From Ceratopteris richardii (lineage: Eukaryota; Streptophyta; Polypodiopsida; Polypodiales; Pteridaceae): a stretch of DNA of 64,000 nt. Below the pieces are notes generated by a model that was not told where the DNA came from, made no database searches, and saw nothing but the letters and a program-made list of their open reading frames with translations. Numbering within the stretch: the stretch's first letter is position 1; every line of letters starts with the position of its first letter. The stretch is taken from contig CM035415.1 in NCBI GenBank assembly GCA_020310875.1, positions 193,440,432-193,504,431 on the forward strand, given 5' to 3'. This document shows, piece by piece, positions 20,976 to 32,124 of the stretch. The position numbers and the translations under genes are program-made.

Positions 20976-22778
20976 TCATTGTTTAGAATAGTGATTTCCT
21001 AGCAATCCTTCATGAGCTTGCTGCAACCAACTACTATGTTCATCATCCTCGACACAACAAGCTAATACACCCTCAGTATCTTGTTTGTACATGCTTCCTG
21101 CGAATATGTGATATTTTTGTGATTTTACAATTTCTTCTTGTGATGTTTTCACATTCTTATTTGCGGGGCCGAAGGTTAGGACGGGTACCAACTTATTTGC
21201 CCATTTAGGAACAACTTCTAAATTGAACAAATAAGCATTGGGTAATTCATCAGACACTCCTTGCGGTGACTCTCCTGAAGTAATGCGAGAAAGGTGATCT
21301 GCCCGAAGGTGGGTTCTACCTTTCCTGACAACAACTTCAAAGTCATATTCGATTAGTAAGAGGAACCATCTTACTAAGCGTCCTGTATTACAAGGTTTAT
21401 TGACCAAATATAACAAAGCTTGATGATCAGTGAAAAACTTGAACTTGTTGGCCAATAAATAGTGCCTAAACTTCTTCACAGCATATACCATGCCTAAGCC
21501 CTCTCGCTCGGTTGTGGTATAATTTCTTTCAGCTGGGTTTAGTTGTCTACTAGCATATGCTATGGGCAAATCTAAATTTCCTTCACCGGTGGGTTGTGCT
21601 AGCACAGATCCTATGGCATGATAGGATGCATCCACATGGACATGGAATGGTTTATTCCAATCAGGAGTGGTCAGTATTGGTGTTGTGCACAAACGTTTCT
21701 TCAGTTCATTGCATTCGTCGTTCCACTCAAAATTAGACAACAAGGCATAAAGGGGTCTAGCTATGATCGCGTACATGTGGATAAACCTACGGTAATATCC
21801 ACAATGGCCCATAAAGGCTTGTACCTCTTTAACATTCCTTGGTCGTGGTAGCTCTGCTATGGCTCGTACCTTATCTTCATCTGTTGAGATTCCATTCTTA
21901 GAAACAATATGACCTAAGATTTTACCTTGAAGCACCATGAACACACACTTTTTTGGGTTTAGACACACTCGATATTCTCTACACTTATTGAAGATTTATC
22001 TGAGTTCAGGGATGTGAAATCCTCTTTCTTGGGAATGAGCACATAAATCGTCCACATACACTTCTAAGCTCTTTCGCAAGAACTCTTTGAAGACATGACA
22101 CATGAGCCTTTGGAATGTCGCAGGTGCATTGGTGAGCCCAAACGGCATCACACGAAATGCAAAGACTCCCCACTTTGTAGCAAAAGCTGTTTTGTGTTGA
22201 TCTTCTGGGGCAATGGCTACTTGATTGTAACCTGAAAATCCATCAAGGAAGCTATAAACTTCCTTGCCTGCAACACGCTCCAATAGGTGTTCCGTGATTG
22301 GAAGTGGATAACTATCTCTGATTGTAGCGGCATTAACTTTTTTAAGGTTAATACACACTCGCAACTTCCCGTTCTTCTTGGGCACCACTACAATGGGGGA
22401 CACCCATTTAGTATGCTCAATCTCATAGATAAATCCAGCTTCAATCAGGCTATCAATTTCTTCTTTTATTTTGGCTGCATATGTATCATTATATGTGTAG
22501 GGCTTCTGTTTGGTGGGCTTGGCATCAGCGGTCATGGGGATAGTATGAGAGCAAATTCTTCGATCTACCCCTTTCAACTCTCTATAGTGCCACGCAAACA
22601 CATCCCTATATTCCCTTAATAGAGCTACAAGCTCCATTTCTTCTCTTGCACTTAGGTCATCTCCTATATATGTGCATCTCTCTTCGTTCTCTTCAATGGT
22701 CACTACAATTTTCTTGGTTTTTTCTTTATTATCATATGATTCTCCTATGATGGCCTCTCTCTTATGCATTCGTACCAA
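20976..22778 (-). pseudogene. Reverse transcriptase and RNase H of element C (fossil)
   Basis: RT: SPIVVVPKKNGKLRVCINLK, then LDGFSGYNQVAIAPEDQHKT, MPFGLTNAPATFQRLM and the active site YVDDLCAHS (near 22050). Connection: GKILGHIVSKNGISTDEDKV and FMGHCGYYRRFIHMYA. RNase H: HVDASYHAIGSVLAQ, YTTTEREGLGMVYAVKKFRH, FFTDHQALLYLVN and LRADHLSRI (about 21290-21680). Order and spacing are normal for Ty3/gypsy. The 'DGFSGYNQ' form and the stretch after RNase H fit the Athila/Tat group rather than chromoviruses. Confidence 0.9.
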
Positions 22779-22799
22779 AATTTTGCGGTCGTCAACTTC

Positions 22800-23522
22800 A
22801 TATTTCTTGAATGTTTATGGTACTTCAAACAATGATTCCTCCTCTTCTTGTTTCACTGCTTTTCTTTTCTTTTTCTTTTGACTGCTCTCACTCCCATCCT
22901 TTGAATTTACCGTTTTAATACTTGTGAGAGGTTCTTCTTCTTTCTGGGTGAACACTCCTATATCTTCTAGATAGTGCTGCTCTGAGTTAAAGCAACTATC
23001 CATCACAATGGACTCTATATCATCGTCATTCTCTTCTTCTTCTATGACATCACTACGGTCACATTCTTCTAGCAAGGGCTGACACATGAACACTGAAATA
23101 TCATAACCCTCCTCATCACAATGAGGTGTCCATTGTTCTTCATTGACAGCAATGTCCATGGTGGCTAAGATTTCAGGCCAGCCATGAGGCTCGAATTCCT
23201 CATCTGGAAAGATCATCGGTGTGTAGGCTGGGTCTCTAACTGGTCTATCTCCTGGTGAAGTTCCTTCTTCTTTCACCTTCAAATGTATTTCCTCTTCCTC
23301 TACGACCTTGCACATCCACAAATGAGTATCTTCATGCAACCATGATGGATCAGGTGAACTTTCAGAATGCACAGAGATTGAATCCTCTTTTGCTTTGTGG
23401 ATAGGATTCCACTGTAGGGGTGGTGCATCTCTGAAGGAGTAATCCTTCAAATTGACCTTGGTGGTGACCCCTAAGTGTTGTAAGTACAAGGAGTTGGTTC
23501 CCCAATCTTGTACTATTTGCAA
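22800..23522 (-). pseudogene. Acidic linker between PR1 and RT of element C (fossil)
   Basis: It begins IVQDWGTNSLYLQHLG, the usual extension after a gypsy protease LGRPFL motif, then a long acidic segment (EEEEIHLKVKEE, VIEEEENDDDIESIV) and a basic KKKKRKAVK patch. No catalytic motif is seen. Element B keeps a similar linker (44660-45200) with the same PHGWxEILATMDIAVNEEQW core. Confidence 0.7.
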
Positions 23523-23525
23523 TTG

Positions 23526-23840
23526 TCATAGGAAGGGTCTTCCTAGGATCATCTCATAGACATTATTTTTCTCAAAGTCACATATAGCAAATGTATGCTC
23601 AAACTCTACACCACAAGTGGTTAGAGTTATCCCTTCTAGCAATCCTAGAGGTATTTCAAAATGTCCATCTGCCATTTGAAGCTTCATTCTAGTTGGTCTT
23701 AATGTGGGTTTGCCCCATTGCTTCCATAAGGAGGTGGTCGCAATAGCAACACCAGCACCTGAATCTATGATTGCTTTGGTTGTGTAACCTTGGTAGGTGA
23801 TTGGAAGATAAGTATTACCTTCTTCACCCTCACACATGTC
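23526..23840 (-). pseudogene. First retropepsin (PR1) of element C (fossil)
   Basis: The catalytic motif is TKAIIDSGAGVAIATTSLW (DSG at about 23757-23765), preceded by TYLPITYQGY and followed by KLQMADGHFEIPLGLLEGIT and the closing YEMILGRPFL. This is the ordinary gypsy protease between gag and RT. It is only distantly similar to PR2: flap and closing motifs differ (LGRPFL here, LGQDW in PR2). Confidence 0.88.
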
Positions 23841-26800
23841 CCCTATTTTGTCTAGAGGTATTTCGGGTACTTTTTGCTTAGAGTCTGTTTTTGGCATATT
23901 GGACTCAAGTTCTGGGACCTGATCCTTCACATGATTCCATAGCTCAGGTTTTGCTTTGAGCAACTCTTCTACAGTGAGATGACATTGAACCTTAGTGTTC
24001 TTCACGGCATCAGTGTTCCTTGGGACCACTGAGTCTTCATGTCTTACCAGTATTATGGGAGCTCTGATCTGAAGAGATTCAGATTCCCATGGGCCTGGAA
24101 ATTGAGGCAGTTCTTCTAAGGTATTAGATTCAAAATATAATCCTTTGTCTTCTTGTTGTTCTGCTTCATCTCCATAAATAGATGGAATGTCTTGGGGAAA
24201 TTGATCATGAGGGTCATCAATCTCAGGAATAGAAGGGGAATTACCCTTCTCCTTAGCCCATTTCTCTTCTTGTATTTCCCGTAAGAACTCTTGAGAGTAC
24301 TGTTGAATTGAAGGAGGTATTCCAACATCCGTGGAATTAGGAACATAAGCTCCCCTTGGTAGTGAGCTTCCTCTTTGAATAACTGGTTGAGCCTGTGGAG
24401 GTAAAGAAACTTGTGGTTTGTTTACCAACTGCTCTAATCTTTCTAATAAGCCCTGAAAATGCAAATCCGGTTTGATAGAGTTTGTCTGATTGAACTTTTG
24501 ACTAGTCTCGAGTATAGCTTGAGCTTGTTCTACCATTTTCATGCACATTTTCATCCGTTCAATCTCTAAGTCCGCTCTAGGGTAACTCTTGTCTAGGTTT
24601 GCAACTATAGGCCCCTCTTGAAGCCGAGCCTGGTAGGCCTTGAACATCATGTCCAAGCCTTCTAGAGTTGGATCTGCAAGAACAGACCCTGGTTGTGGTC
24701 TATTTACAATGGGTGGTGGGGTGGGATGAGGTGATGTGGATGGAGTTTCGGCATGGGAGGGTCTTTGAGTTGCAATGTCATCTATTTTTGTTTTCGCTTC
24801 TTTTAAGCTTCCTTCTAGTTCCGATAACTTTTTATTCCACTTGCGATTGGCCTTCTCTCTGGTATCCTTCCATGTTCTTGTTTTCCTCTTACTAGGCTCT
24901 CCTGATTCACTTGACTCTGATTGTTCTGCTGGTTTATCCTGTTTAAGGCTTGTGCTCTAGTGACAGCTTGTATAGGAGCCACATTGCTACTACTTGAACT
25001 TGAATCTGCCACTAAGCCTATCACATTAATGGGTGTAATCTTGGGTGCACTGGAGGGGTTTCTTGGACAATCTCTGGGGAGATGGTCTTGCCACAATCAG
25101 GACAAAAAGCCTGTATTGTGATAGCATGTCCTTGACTCGGAGATGGTGGGTGGGGACAATCACGAATGAAATGGTCACCTTGACATCTAAAACAAGATCC
25201 TCTAGGGGCTTGTGGTCTCATTTGTCTCAATTGGGGCCTAGGGTTAGGATTTGTGTACATGACATTGGAGTATTCTGGCTCCCAATTTTGCTCCATAGGT
25301 GGTGCCTCATATTGATACGAGTAAATCTCACTATGTTCAGGTGACTCTGTGTAATAAGCATGTGGACTACCTTCATGGGAATAGTGTGAACTATGAGCAT
25401 GAGAGTCATTATCTGGTATCAATGGGGTTAGTGGCACCAGTGCTCTATTTGGATTTTCCTCTCCCACAGCATATTTGACTGGAATCACGTTGGCAAGAGC
25501 TGGTGGTTGGTTTCCCAAGACTGGTTGTGGCCTATATTGTGCCTGATATTGCTGTTGTGGTCTATAATATGGCTGTTGGTATTGATTTTGATACCTACCT
25601 GGTTGGTAAGGTTGTTGATAATTCTGTCTAACAACTTGCCTATTATAGGGACAATCTTGAGCCGTGTGGTTCGTATATTTTCTCTCAATAGTGCAATATG
25701 GAGCATTCCTTTCTCTCATGTTCTGGTGTGCAATGTGCATACATTGGCCATGTGGTCGCCTCCGCAAGTATAACAACGATTCAATGGAGTGACTCTCTGT
25801 GTTTGTTTATTTTGGACTCCCAGCTTCTTGGCAACTTGCTCAGCTATCTCCTCTATTTTCCTGGAGATTTTTGAGGTATGACTAGTAGAACTATCTGAAT
25901 CCTTATAGAGTTTGGATAATCCTAACTCCTCACCCAAGTTATCTTCTATGTCAATGCATGTCCGCCCGCACTCTTCTATGGATCTAGGCTCTTTCAAGTA
26001 TACATATGATCTTAACTTTGTGCTCAGTAAGCCATCTAGGAACAAAGCCACTTGTTTGGCTGGTGTGGGTAGCTCTGGAGCAGGGCATCTTTCTAGGTAC
26101 TGTCTAAACCTTCTACCTGCTAGTCGCACTATTTCTTGGGGTGTCTTCTTGAAGCTGTGGATCAAAGATGAAGTGTTATGCCTGATACCACTCTTGGAAA
26201 ATTCTACAATGAATTCGTCTAGCAGTTGACCTATATCGCGATAGTTGCGACTACTCAGTGGTTGAAACCAAGCTAAGGTAGTGCCCTTAAGAGTCAGACC
26301 AAATGCCTCGTACTGGGTGAACAAATCCTCAACCTGTTCAGCTCTTAACACTTGTTTGAACTTGGCCACATGATCATAAGGATCTCCTAATCCGTCAAAA
26401 TAATTCTTCATTGCCTTGATCACTTGAGTGGGTCTAAGGGTTCTTGGGTGCTCTCGGGGTCTAGGCACTGGAAAATGCTGTTCATCTCTTTGTTGCCTAT
26501 GTGCTTGATGTCTCTCTCTTTCAGGTCTTTCATTTTCAAATCCTTCTCTATTTCTGCCCATGGTGTGTGCAAAACTTATCTCAGGTCTCTCTCTAGTTCT
26601 TTCTCTCTGGGCTTCATGAGCGTGGGATGATCCTACTCCTTGGAGGCCATGGGAAACATTGGATCTTGGCGGAGGGAAAATCAATTCACTCTTCCAAGTA
26701 TATGCATGTCTATCATGTTCTGTTACCAAGAAATTTTCTCTGATGTGTTATCCAGGTAGACCACTTTGCCTGGTGTCTCTAGATCCTTGAACTCGTAGAT

Positions 26801-27445
26801 GATGACTATGCCCAATTGGCTAGGTTGATCTGGCTTGAATCTCCAAAAGGCTTCCTCTGTTTCTCTATTCAAGAATAGTTCTATGCTTTTGTTGTCTTGA
26901 GGGATCCAGTCTGGTGTGATCACTCTGGTCAGAACTGACTTACCTCTAGGAGTCTGGGGTCCTTGTCCTACATTTCCTTGTTCTAGGTCTCCTATTTCAT
27001 TCTCAGGAATGACATTTCCAAACTCATTAGTCCTATCTGGTAGGTTGGTGACCACATACATGGTTCCTTCCTTATCAATGTATGAACCCTCTTCGAACTT
27101 GACCACCGGGTGTTCAAGTCCAAAGGGTTGATCTGGATTTTTGAGTTGGACTACTGATCGCCTCAGGCCATCCTCATAGATGCGAGCACCTAATCGGTTG
27201 GTCCGAATATATTCCAACTGTGTCTTATAGGGACCTTCTGGTTTTTGTAAATAATTAGTTCCTGAGCCACCTACAGATTTTCCTATGCTAAAAGACATTT
27301 CTGAGTCACTTGTGTCAGAGTTTAGTACGTAAGGACAACCACTTAGTTGTTGTGCCCAAGACTTTGCTGTGTGGTTGACACTGGACTGAGAAGTTCTAAT
27401 GCTTTGTCTATCCTTTCCTAGGTTTCTACCAGATCTCAGGTTCAT
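23841..27445 (-). pseudogene. gag region of element C (fossil)
   Basis: The start at 27445 gives MNLRSGRNLGKDRQ, the usual N-terminus of this family, then LGARIYEDGLRRSVVQLKNP. The Retrotrans_gag core follows: MKNYFDGLGDPYDHVAKFKQ, TTLAWFQPLSSRNYRD, FSKSGIRHNTSSLIHSFKKT, AGRRFRQYLERCP (about 26080-26430). Next come knuckles CYTCGGDHMANVC and CFRCQGDHFIRDC, spaced CX2CX3HX4C, one residue shorter than the retroviral CCHC. A Gln/Tyr/Pro-rich stretch lies between them. The last part (about 23850-24660) is helical (MKMCMKMVEQAQAI). Broken in a few places. Confidence 0.85.
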
Positions 27446-27549
27446 AAGCTTTGGCTAAGAGTCCAAAATTTCCCCTTGGTATGGTTCACAAATCCTTTGG
27501 AGTCCCCTTGGGTTCTTGGTCCAACCTGAAGGTCAACTTCAAAATATCC

Positions 27550-27700
27550 TACCTGAAAATCAACGCATTATTCTTATAAAAAACAGTTGAGGCCGTGTAG
27601 GATTCGAAACAAGCTTTCCAACGAGCTATAGAGCTCAAAAATTGGACTTTGGATGAAAAGGTTATGTCAAATCAGGCTCCTCGGGGTCAAAACAGGCAAA
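27550..27700 (-). other. Conserved leader box of element C
   Basis: Contains GAGCTCAAAAATTGGACTTT and nearby words that recur in element B (49261-49345) and, as the reverse complement, in element D (about 53725-53850). In all three it lies between the palindrome array and gag. It is non-coding but conserved, so it may be a packaging, translation or splicing signal (inference). Confidence 0.65.
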
Positions 27701-27714
27701 CAGGACCTTTTGGA

Positions 27715-28985
27715 AAAAATCGCGATTTTGTGAACTTCAAGAGAATCGCGATTGTATGAAATCAGAGAATCACGATTTTGTACCTTGAGAATCGTGTTTT
27801 CACAAAATCGTGTTTTGAAAATCGCGATTTTGAACAGAGAATCGTGTTTTTTGAAAATCGTGATTTTGAGCAAAAAATTGTGTTTTCACACGATCGCCTT
27901 TTTCACAAAATCGTGTTTTTACTGAAAACGTGATTGGTGAGAATCACGATTTTGAGCAGAGGATCGTGTTTTTTGAAAATCACGATTTTGAGCAAAAAAT
28001 CGTGTTTTCATAGAATCGCCTTTTTCACAAAATCGTGTTTTTACTGAAAATCGTGATTGGTGAGAATCGTGATTTTGAGTAGAGAATCGTGTTTTCACAA
28101 AATCGTGTTCTAGAGAATCGCGATTTTGTCTCAGAGAATCGTGATTCACAAAATCGTGTTTTGGCTGAAAATCGTGATTTGTGAGAATCGTGATTTTGAG
28201 CACAGAATCGTGTTTTTGAAAATCGCGATTTTGAGCACAGAATCGTGTTTTTTGAAAATTGCGATTTTGAGCACATAATCGTTTTTTTGAAAATCGAGAT
28301 TTTGAGCATAGAATCGTGTTTTTTGAAAATCGTGATTTTGAGCACAGAATTGTATTTTTTGAAAATCATGATTTTGAGCACAGAATCGTTTTTTTGAAAA
28401 TCGCGATTTTGAGCAAAAAATCGTGTTTTCATAGAATCGCCTTTTTCACAAAATCATGTTTTTATTAAAAATCATGGATTGGTGAGAATCGCGATTTTGA
28501 GCAGAAAATCGTGTTTTCACAAAATCGTGTTCTAGAGAATCGCGATTTTGTCTCAGAGAATCGTGATTCACAAAATCATGTTTTTCACAAAATCGTGGTT
28601 CTCAGAATCGTGTTTTTTGACATGAAAATCGCGATTTTGTCTCAGAGAATCATGTTTTTCACAAAATCATCTTTTTCACAAAATCGTGGTTCTCAGAATC
28701 GTGTTTTTTGACATGAAAATCGCGATTTTGTCTCAGAGAATCGTGTTTTCACAAAATCGTGTTTTAGAGAATCGTGTTCTCACAGAATCATGTTTGTGGC
28801 TGAAAATCGTGATTTGTGAGAATCGCGATTTTGAGCACAACCACAGAATCGCAATTCTGAGAATGACCACAGAATCGTGATTCTTTCAGCAAGCTTTTAG
28901 GCGGGAAACAGAAAATCGTGATTTTTCAAAAAATTTTGAATTTTCACAGAATCGCAATTTTCATCACAGAATCGTGTTTTTTGGC
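27715..28985. repeat. Leader array of palindromic AAATCGCGATTTT units (element C)
   Basis: About 1.25 kb of tandem, irregularly spaced (mostly 17-30 bp) units built on AATCGCGATTTTG and its CpG-decayed forms ATCGTGAT and ATCACGAT, with spacers such as GAGCACAGAATCGTGTTTT. The core ATCGCGAT is self-complementary, and larger inverted pairs are everywhere, so the RNA leader would fold into serial hairpins. It lies between the primer site (29305-29323) and gag. Open frames across it (Arg/Ser/Phe/Lys-rich) are repeat artefacts. Confidence 0.92.
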
Positions 28986-29304
28986 GGGAACTTCGAATTT
29001 TTGAGCGCCGAGCAATGGCGAGCTCCGTATGTGCAGAAAATCATGAAAAAACACAGCGCTTGCTCTCCCTTGCACCTCCTAACTCCCTCTCACACAATAA
29101 TGCATGAAAAATGGTATGGAAATGGTGAAAATGCACTAAAAAACAAGAAATTTCTATGAAGAAGAAGATGGAAGAAGGTGGAGATGATGATGATGATGAA
29201 GATGAAGAGGAAAAAACAGAAAATGAACTGAAATGACAGTTTTTTTACCTTCCAACGTCGCAAATCTACGATCTTACCATCACAACGCTCGTCCTTGAAG
29301 CTCT
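28986..29304 (-). other. Proximal leader of element C
   Basis: Between the array and the primer site. Purine-rich on the plus strand (GATGATGATGATGAAGATGA near 29180), otherwise unremarkable. No coding sequence. Confidence 0.5.
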
Positions 29305-29323
29305 CTCCCCGGCAACGGCACCA
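29305..29323 (-). other. Primer binding site of element C, Asp-tRNA-like
   Basis: Minus strand TGGTGCCGTTGCCGGGGAG, 8 bases inside the 5' LTR. It closely matches the TGGCGCC..GCCGGGGA form complementary to the 3' end of tRNA-Asp that Athila/Tat-type elements use. Element D has the unaltered TGGCGCC start. Confidence 0.82.
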
Positions 29324-29331
29324 AAATTTGG

Positions 29332-29936
29332 TGTAGCTCAAGTGTAAGCACCACCTCCTTTACTTGTCAATCCGCGGAGACGTGAGGACCGGTATGAAGA
29401 CCACGAGCAAGTGAAGGCACAAGTGCGTGAGTGAAAGCACACAAACATGCACACACATACACACACACACACACAAAGTAAGATCAAAGAGAGGAACAAT
29501 GGAAAGCTTCGATTGCAAAAGAGTTCTCTTACAAAAGCTCTATTCTCTAACAAGCTAACCTCAAAAATGAGCTCTCTATCTCTTTTTATAGTTTTTTGAC
29601 TAGTTTTGGCCCTGTCCAGACCTAGTGTCCGGCCTAGTTAAAAATTAGGTTCTAGGGCTTATTTGAGGGCTCAAATGAAGTCTAAAAATTATGAAACTTG
29701 GTAGGATGATACTTCTAATACTCCTCAAGCTCGAGGACTCCTCGGCTTGAACAAAATGGAGTTACAAAAATAGAAAATGGTATTTACAATGGTTTTAGTG
29801 ATAGAAATCACTATTTCTGTAGGGGATTCTTCTTAAAAGTTGACATGTACTTCTTGGAGCCCCCTACTTGCTCCTTCTTGTGTGTCCACCTCTTAGATAT
29901 GCTCCTATGCTTTGTCCTTGACTTTCAGCTTCAACA
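29332..29936 (-). repeat. 5' LTR of element C
   Basis: Starts TGTTGAAGCTGAAAGTCAAG at 29936 (minus strand) and ends CTTGAGCTACA at 29332. About 2% different from the partner LTR. It keeps the full conserved island CCGAGGAGTCCTCGAGCTTG (minus, around 29725-29750). Confidence 0.95.
29582..29592 (-). promoter_or_regulatory. TATA box of the element C 5' LTR
   Basis: Minus strand ACTATAAAAAGAG, in the middle of the LTR and followed by GAGCTCATTTTTGAGG, which is also found downstream of the TATA box in B and D. The position fits a U3/R boundary a short distance downstream. Confidence 0.6.
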
Positions 29937-30115
29937 CACACCCAGCTTGCTCCCTTTTTCTCTCTTTACTTTATTTCACGTTCTCCCTCTTTCTCTATAT
30001 CTTTTTCATTCCCTCTTCCTCTTCCTTTCTTTCTTTCCCTAACACCCCCACTCACCTGCACATGCTCTCACTCATTTCTTCCTTTTCACTCACTCTCCCT
30101 CTAATGTTTTAATAC
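29937..30115. repeat. Pyrimidine-rich low-complexity tract (right half)
   Basis: Begins with the second CACAC of the target duplication, then TTTTTCTCTCTTTACTTT, CTTTCTTTCTTTCCC and similar words. It continues the tract broken off at 16605. Confidence 0.85.
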
Positions 30116-30583
30116 ATGTTTTCGAGTAGGGTATCACACAATATTCAACAAGCATACATATGCATTGAGAGTGGAGATTGATCACGTATACTTGTAGCCC
30201 TTAGCTTGCCAAAGTGATAATCCACAAGCTAAACAAAGATCGGTAGGAAGGTGAGCGTTGCAAGAGATCAACAAGTTTCTTTTTTTTTTTTCTTTTCCAC
30301 AAAGATTTGCATCAAAGTTTTCTTTTCCTACAATGAGAGCCAAGTGAACATGACACCAACGACCATGTCTTATCACATCGAATGCACAGATTTCTCGAGT
30401 CCTTTTGCTTTGGATGAATAAAATGTGGATAAAAGATTCATGTGGTGATCATAGAACAAAGAGAACACAGAAAGAAAACAACGATGAATTCATGGCACCT
30501 GATGAGATTTCATTTTCTGTGACAGAATAAGCACAACACCTTGGCCTACGAGCTCTTGAATGTGTGGCTTTCACTTGTCCCTC
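30116..30583. other. Non-coding sequence, nothing recognised
   Basis: AT-rich, with a short T run near 30275. A minus-strand open frame of 64 codons has no motif. No LTR, knuckle, RT or RNA gene is seen. Confidence 0.4.
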
Positions 30584-30727
30584 AACTCTTCCAGCCATGC
30601 TTTATGGAACTTGGGGGGTCTTGTGGGCACTTGTAGTTTTCTTTTCCTTTTAATTAATACAAGTCCGGGATAGTAGGCTAAGGCCGAACTTCCTTTATGT
30701 AAAAAAAAACTCTTCCTGCCATGCCTT
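30584..30727 (+). mobile_element. Short LINE-like 3' tail with target duplication
   Basis: The segment 30603-30707 ends in a run of nine A (after CTTTATGT) and is flanked by a near-repeat of AACTCTTCCAGCCATGC: left 30584-30600, right 30708-30724, with one mismatch. A poly(A) end plus a direct repeat of 15-17 bp is the mark of target-primed reverse transcription. The inserted body is only about 105 bp and has no Pol III A/B boxes that I can see, so a severely 5'-truncated LINE (or a SINE tail) is likely. The tail sequence TAATACAAGTCCGGGA is probably its 3' UTR. Confidence 0.6.
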
Positions 30728-32111
30728 GGTTTGGTCGATCGGCACTTTCCTATGAGGTGACAGTGCCATAAAATGGTACGATTTTCTTCTGAATATACTG
30801 GGGGAGTAATGTGAGTGCTAATTTTCTTTTCCTCGCCAAAGAGCCATTCCTGAATTCCATATGCTCTTTTGAGTTTTGCAGCAAGTAAATGTTGGAATAT
30901 ATTTCAGCTTGATATCAAAAATGCATTTTTGAATGGTCAATTACAAGAATAGGTTTATATGGAGCAACTAGAAGGATTTAAAGATGAAAAATGTCCAAAT
31001 TTTGTTTGCAAGCTAACAAAAGCATTATATGGTTTGAAACAAGCACCTAGAGCTTGGAATCATCACTTGATAAGCTATTTGGAAGCTCAAGGATACAAAC
31101 CAAGTGTTGCAGATCCTTCTTTATATGTTAAGTTTGTAACAGATGAATGTACGTATATTTGCATTTATGTTGATGATCTTATCATTACAAGAAGTGCTAT
31201 TGATGAGATTGATGAAATTAAGAAGAAACTTGGTAAGGAGTTTAAGATTTTAGATCTCGGAATTTTATTATGCATTGGGAATTAAAGTTATTTATGATGA
31301 ACAAGGTATATGGTTGAGTCAAAAGAAGTACATATGTGATTTACTTCAAAAGTTTGGTTTGTCATAATGTAAAGCTGTTGCAAATCCTTTGGAGCCTAAT
31401 ATAAAATTGAGTATACATGATCGTGTTCATTTTGAAAATGTAGACATGTATAGATCGCTGATTGGATCATTGTTCTATGCTATAAGTACTCGACCTGATA
31501 TTGGTTATGCAGTTGGAGTACTTTCATAGTTCATGCACAAGCCTATAGATGTACATTGGAATGCGGCTAAGCATGTGCGATGCTATTTGAAAGGCACTTT
31601 GAACGAAGGTTTATTTTACTCACATGATACTAATCTTGATATTAAAGCTTTTAGTGATGTAGACTAGGCAAGAAATAAAGATGATCATCGTAGCACGAGT
31701 GGCTACATATTAATGATGGGAAATGGACTTGTATCTTGGAGTTCAAAGAAACAACCAACAGTATCGCTTTCATTTAGAAGCAGAGTATCGTGCGCTTGCA
31801 AAATTGACATGTGAAGTAATGTGGTTCAAAAAGTTATTTGAAGATTTATATCTTCTTTATACAACTCCACAAATTTATGGCAACAATATGAGCAGTATAC
31901 ATTTGGTAGCTAATCTAGTTTTCCATGCACGTACCAAGCATATCGAAGTTCATTACCATTATGTTCGTGAGAAGGTAATTTCCAAAGAGATCAACATTTC
32001 TTTTATATCTTCAAAAGATCAGCTTGGAGATATGATGCCAAAAGCTCTTGATGGAACAAAGATACAAAGATTCAAACAATTGATTGGATTGTTAGAATAT
32101 TCAAGCAAAGC

Positions 32112-32124
32112 TTGAGGGGGAGAA
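32112..32124 (+). other. Polypurine tract of element G
   Basis: TTGAGGGGGAGAA directly before the LTR start TGTTGCGCATCC at 32125. Confidence 0.8.

Larger units (their letters stand above)
16606..29936 (-). mobile_element. Element C: Ty3/gypsy retrotransposon with two retropepsins, young
   Basis: 13.3 kb, minus strand. LTRs of 608 and 605 bp, Asp-tRNA-type primer site, leader with ATCGCGAT array, gag (MNLRSG start), PR1, acidic linker, RT, RNase H, integrase, PR2 with tail, about 1.2 kb untranslated, polypurine tract, LTR. The RT signature LDGFSGYNQVAIAPEDQ and the lack of a chromodomain place it with the Athila/Tat side of plant gypsy elements (inference). The LTRs differ by about 12 substitutions and one 3-bp indel, near 2%, or roughly 0.8 million years at 1.3e-8 per site per year. 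Coding is mostly open with a handful of breaks (about five to ten). Confidence 0.92.

Noticed and set aside
27667-28880. Open frames rich in Ser/Arg/Phe/Asn/Asp in the leader of element C
   Set aside because: They follow the AATCGCGATTTT array. Peptides such as repeated QNRDS or KTRF words are periodic only.
27715-28985. CRISPR-like array of palindromic repeats
   Set aside because: Repeat units are short and irregularly spaced, spacers are themselves repetitive, no cas genes are present, and the context is a plant retrotransposon leader.
29090-29341. Minus-strand open frame of 83 codons and neighbours near 29338-29553
   Set aside because: They overlap the primer site, leader and LTR of element C, with Phe/Ile/His runs from AT-rich and GATGAT-type sequence.
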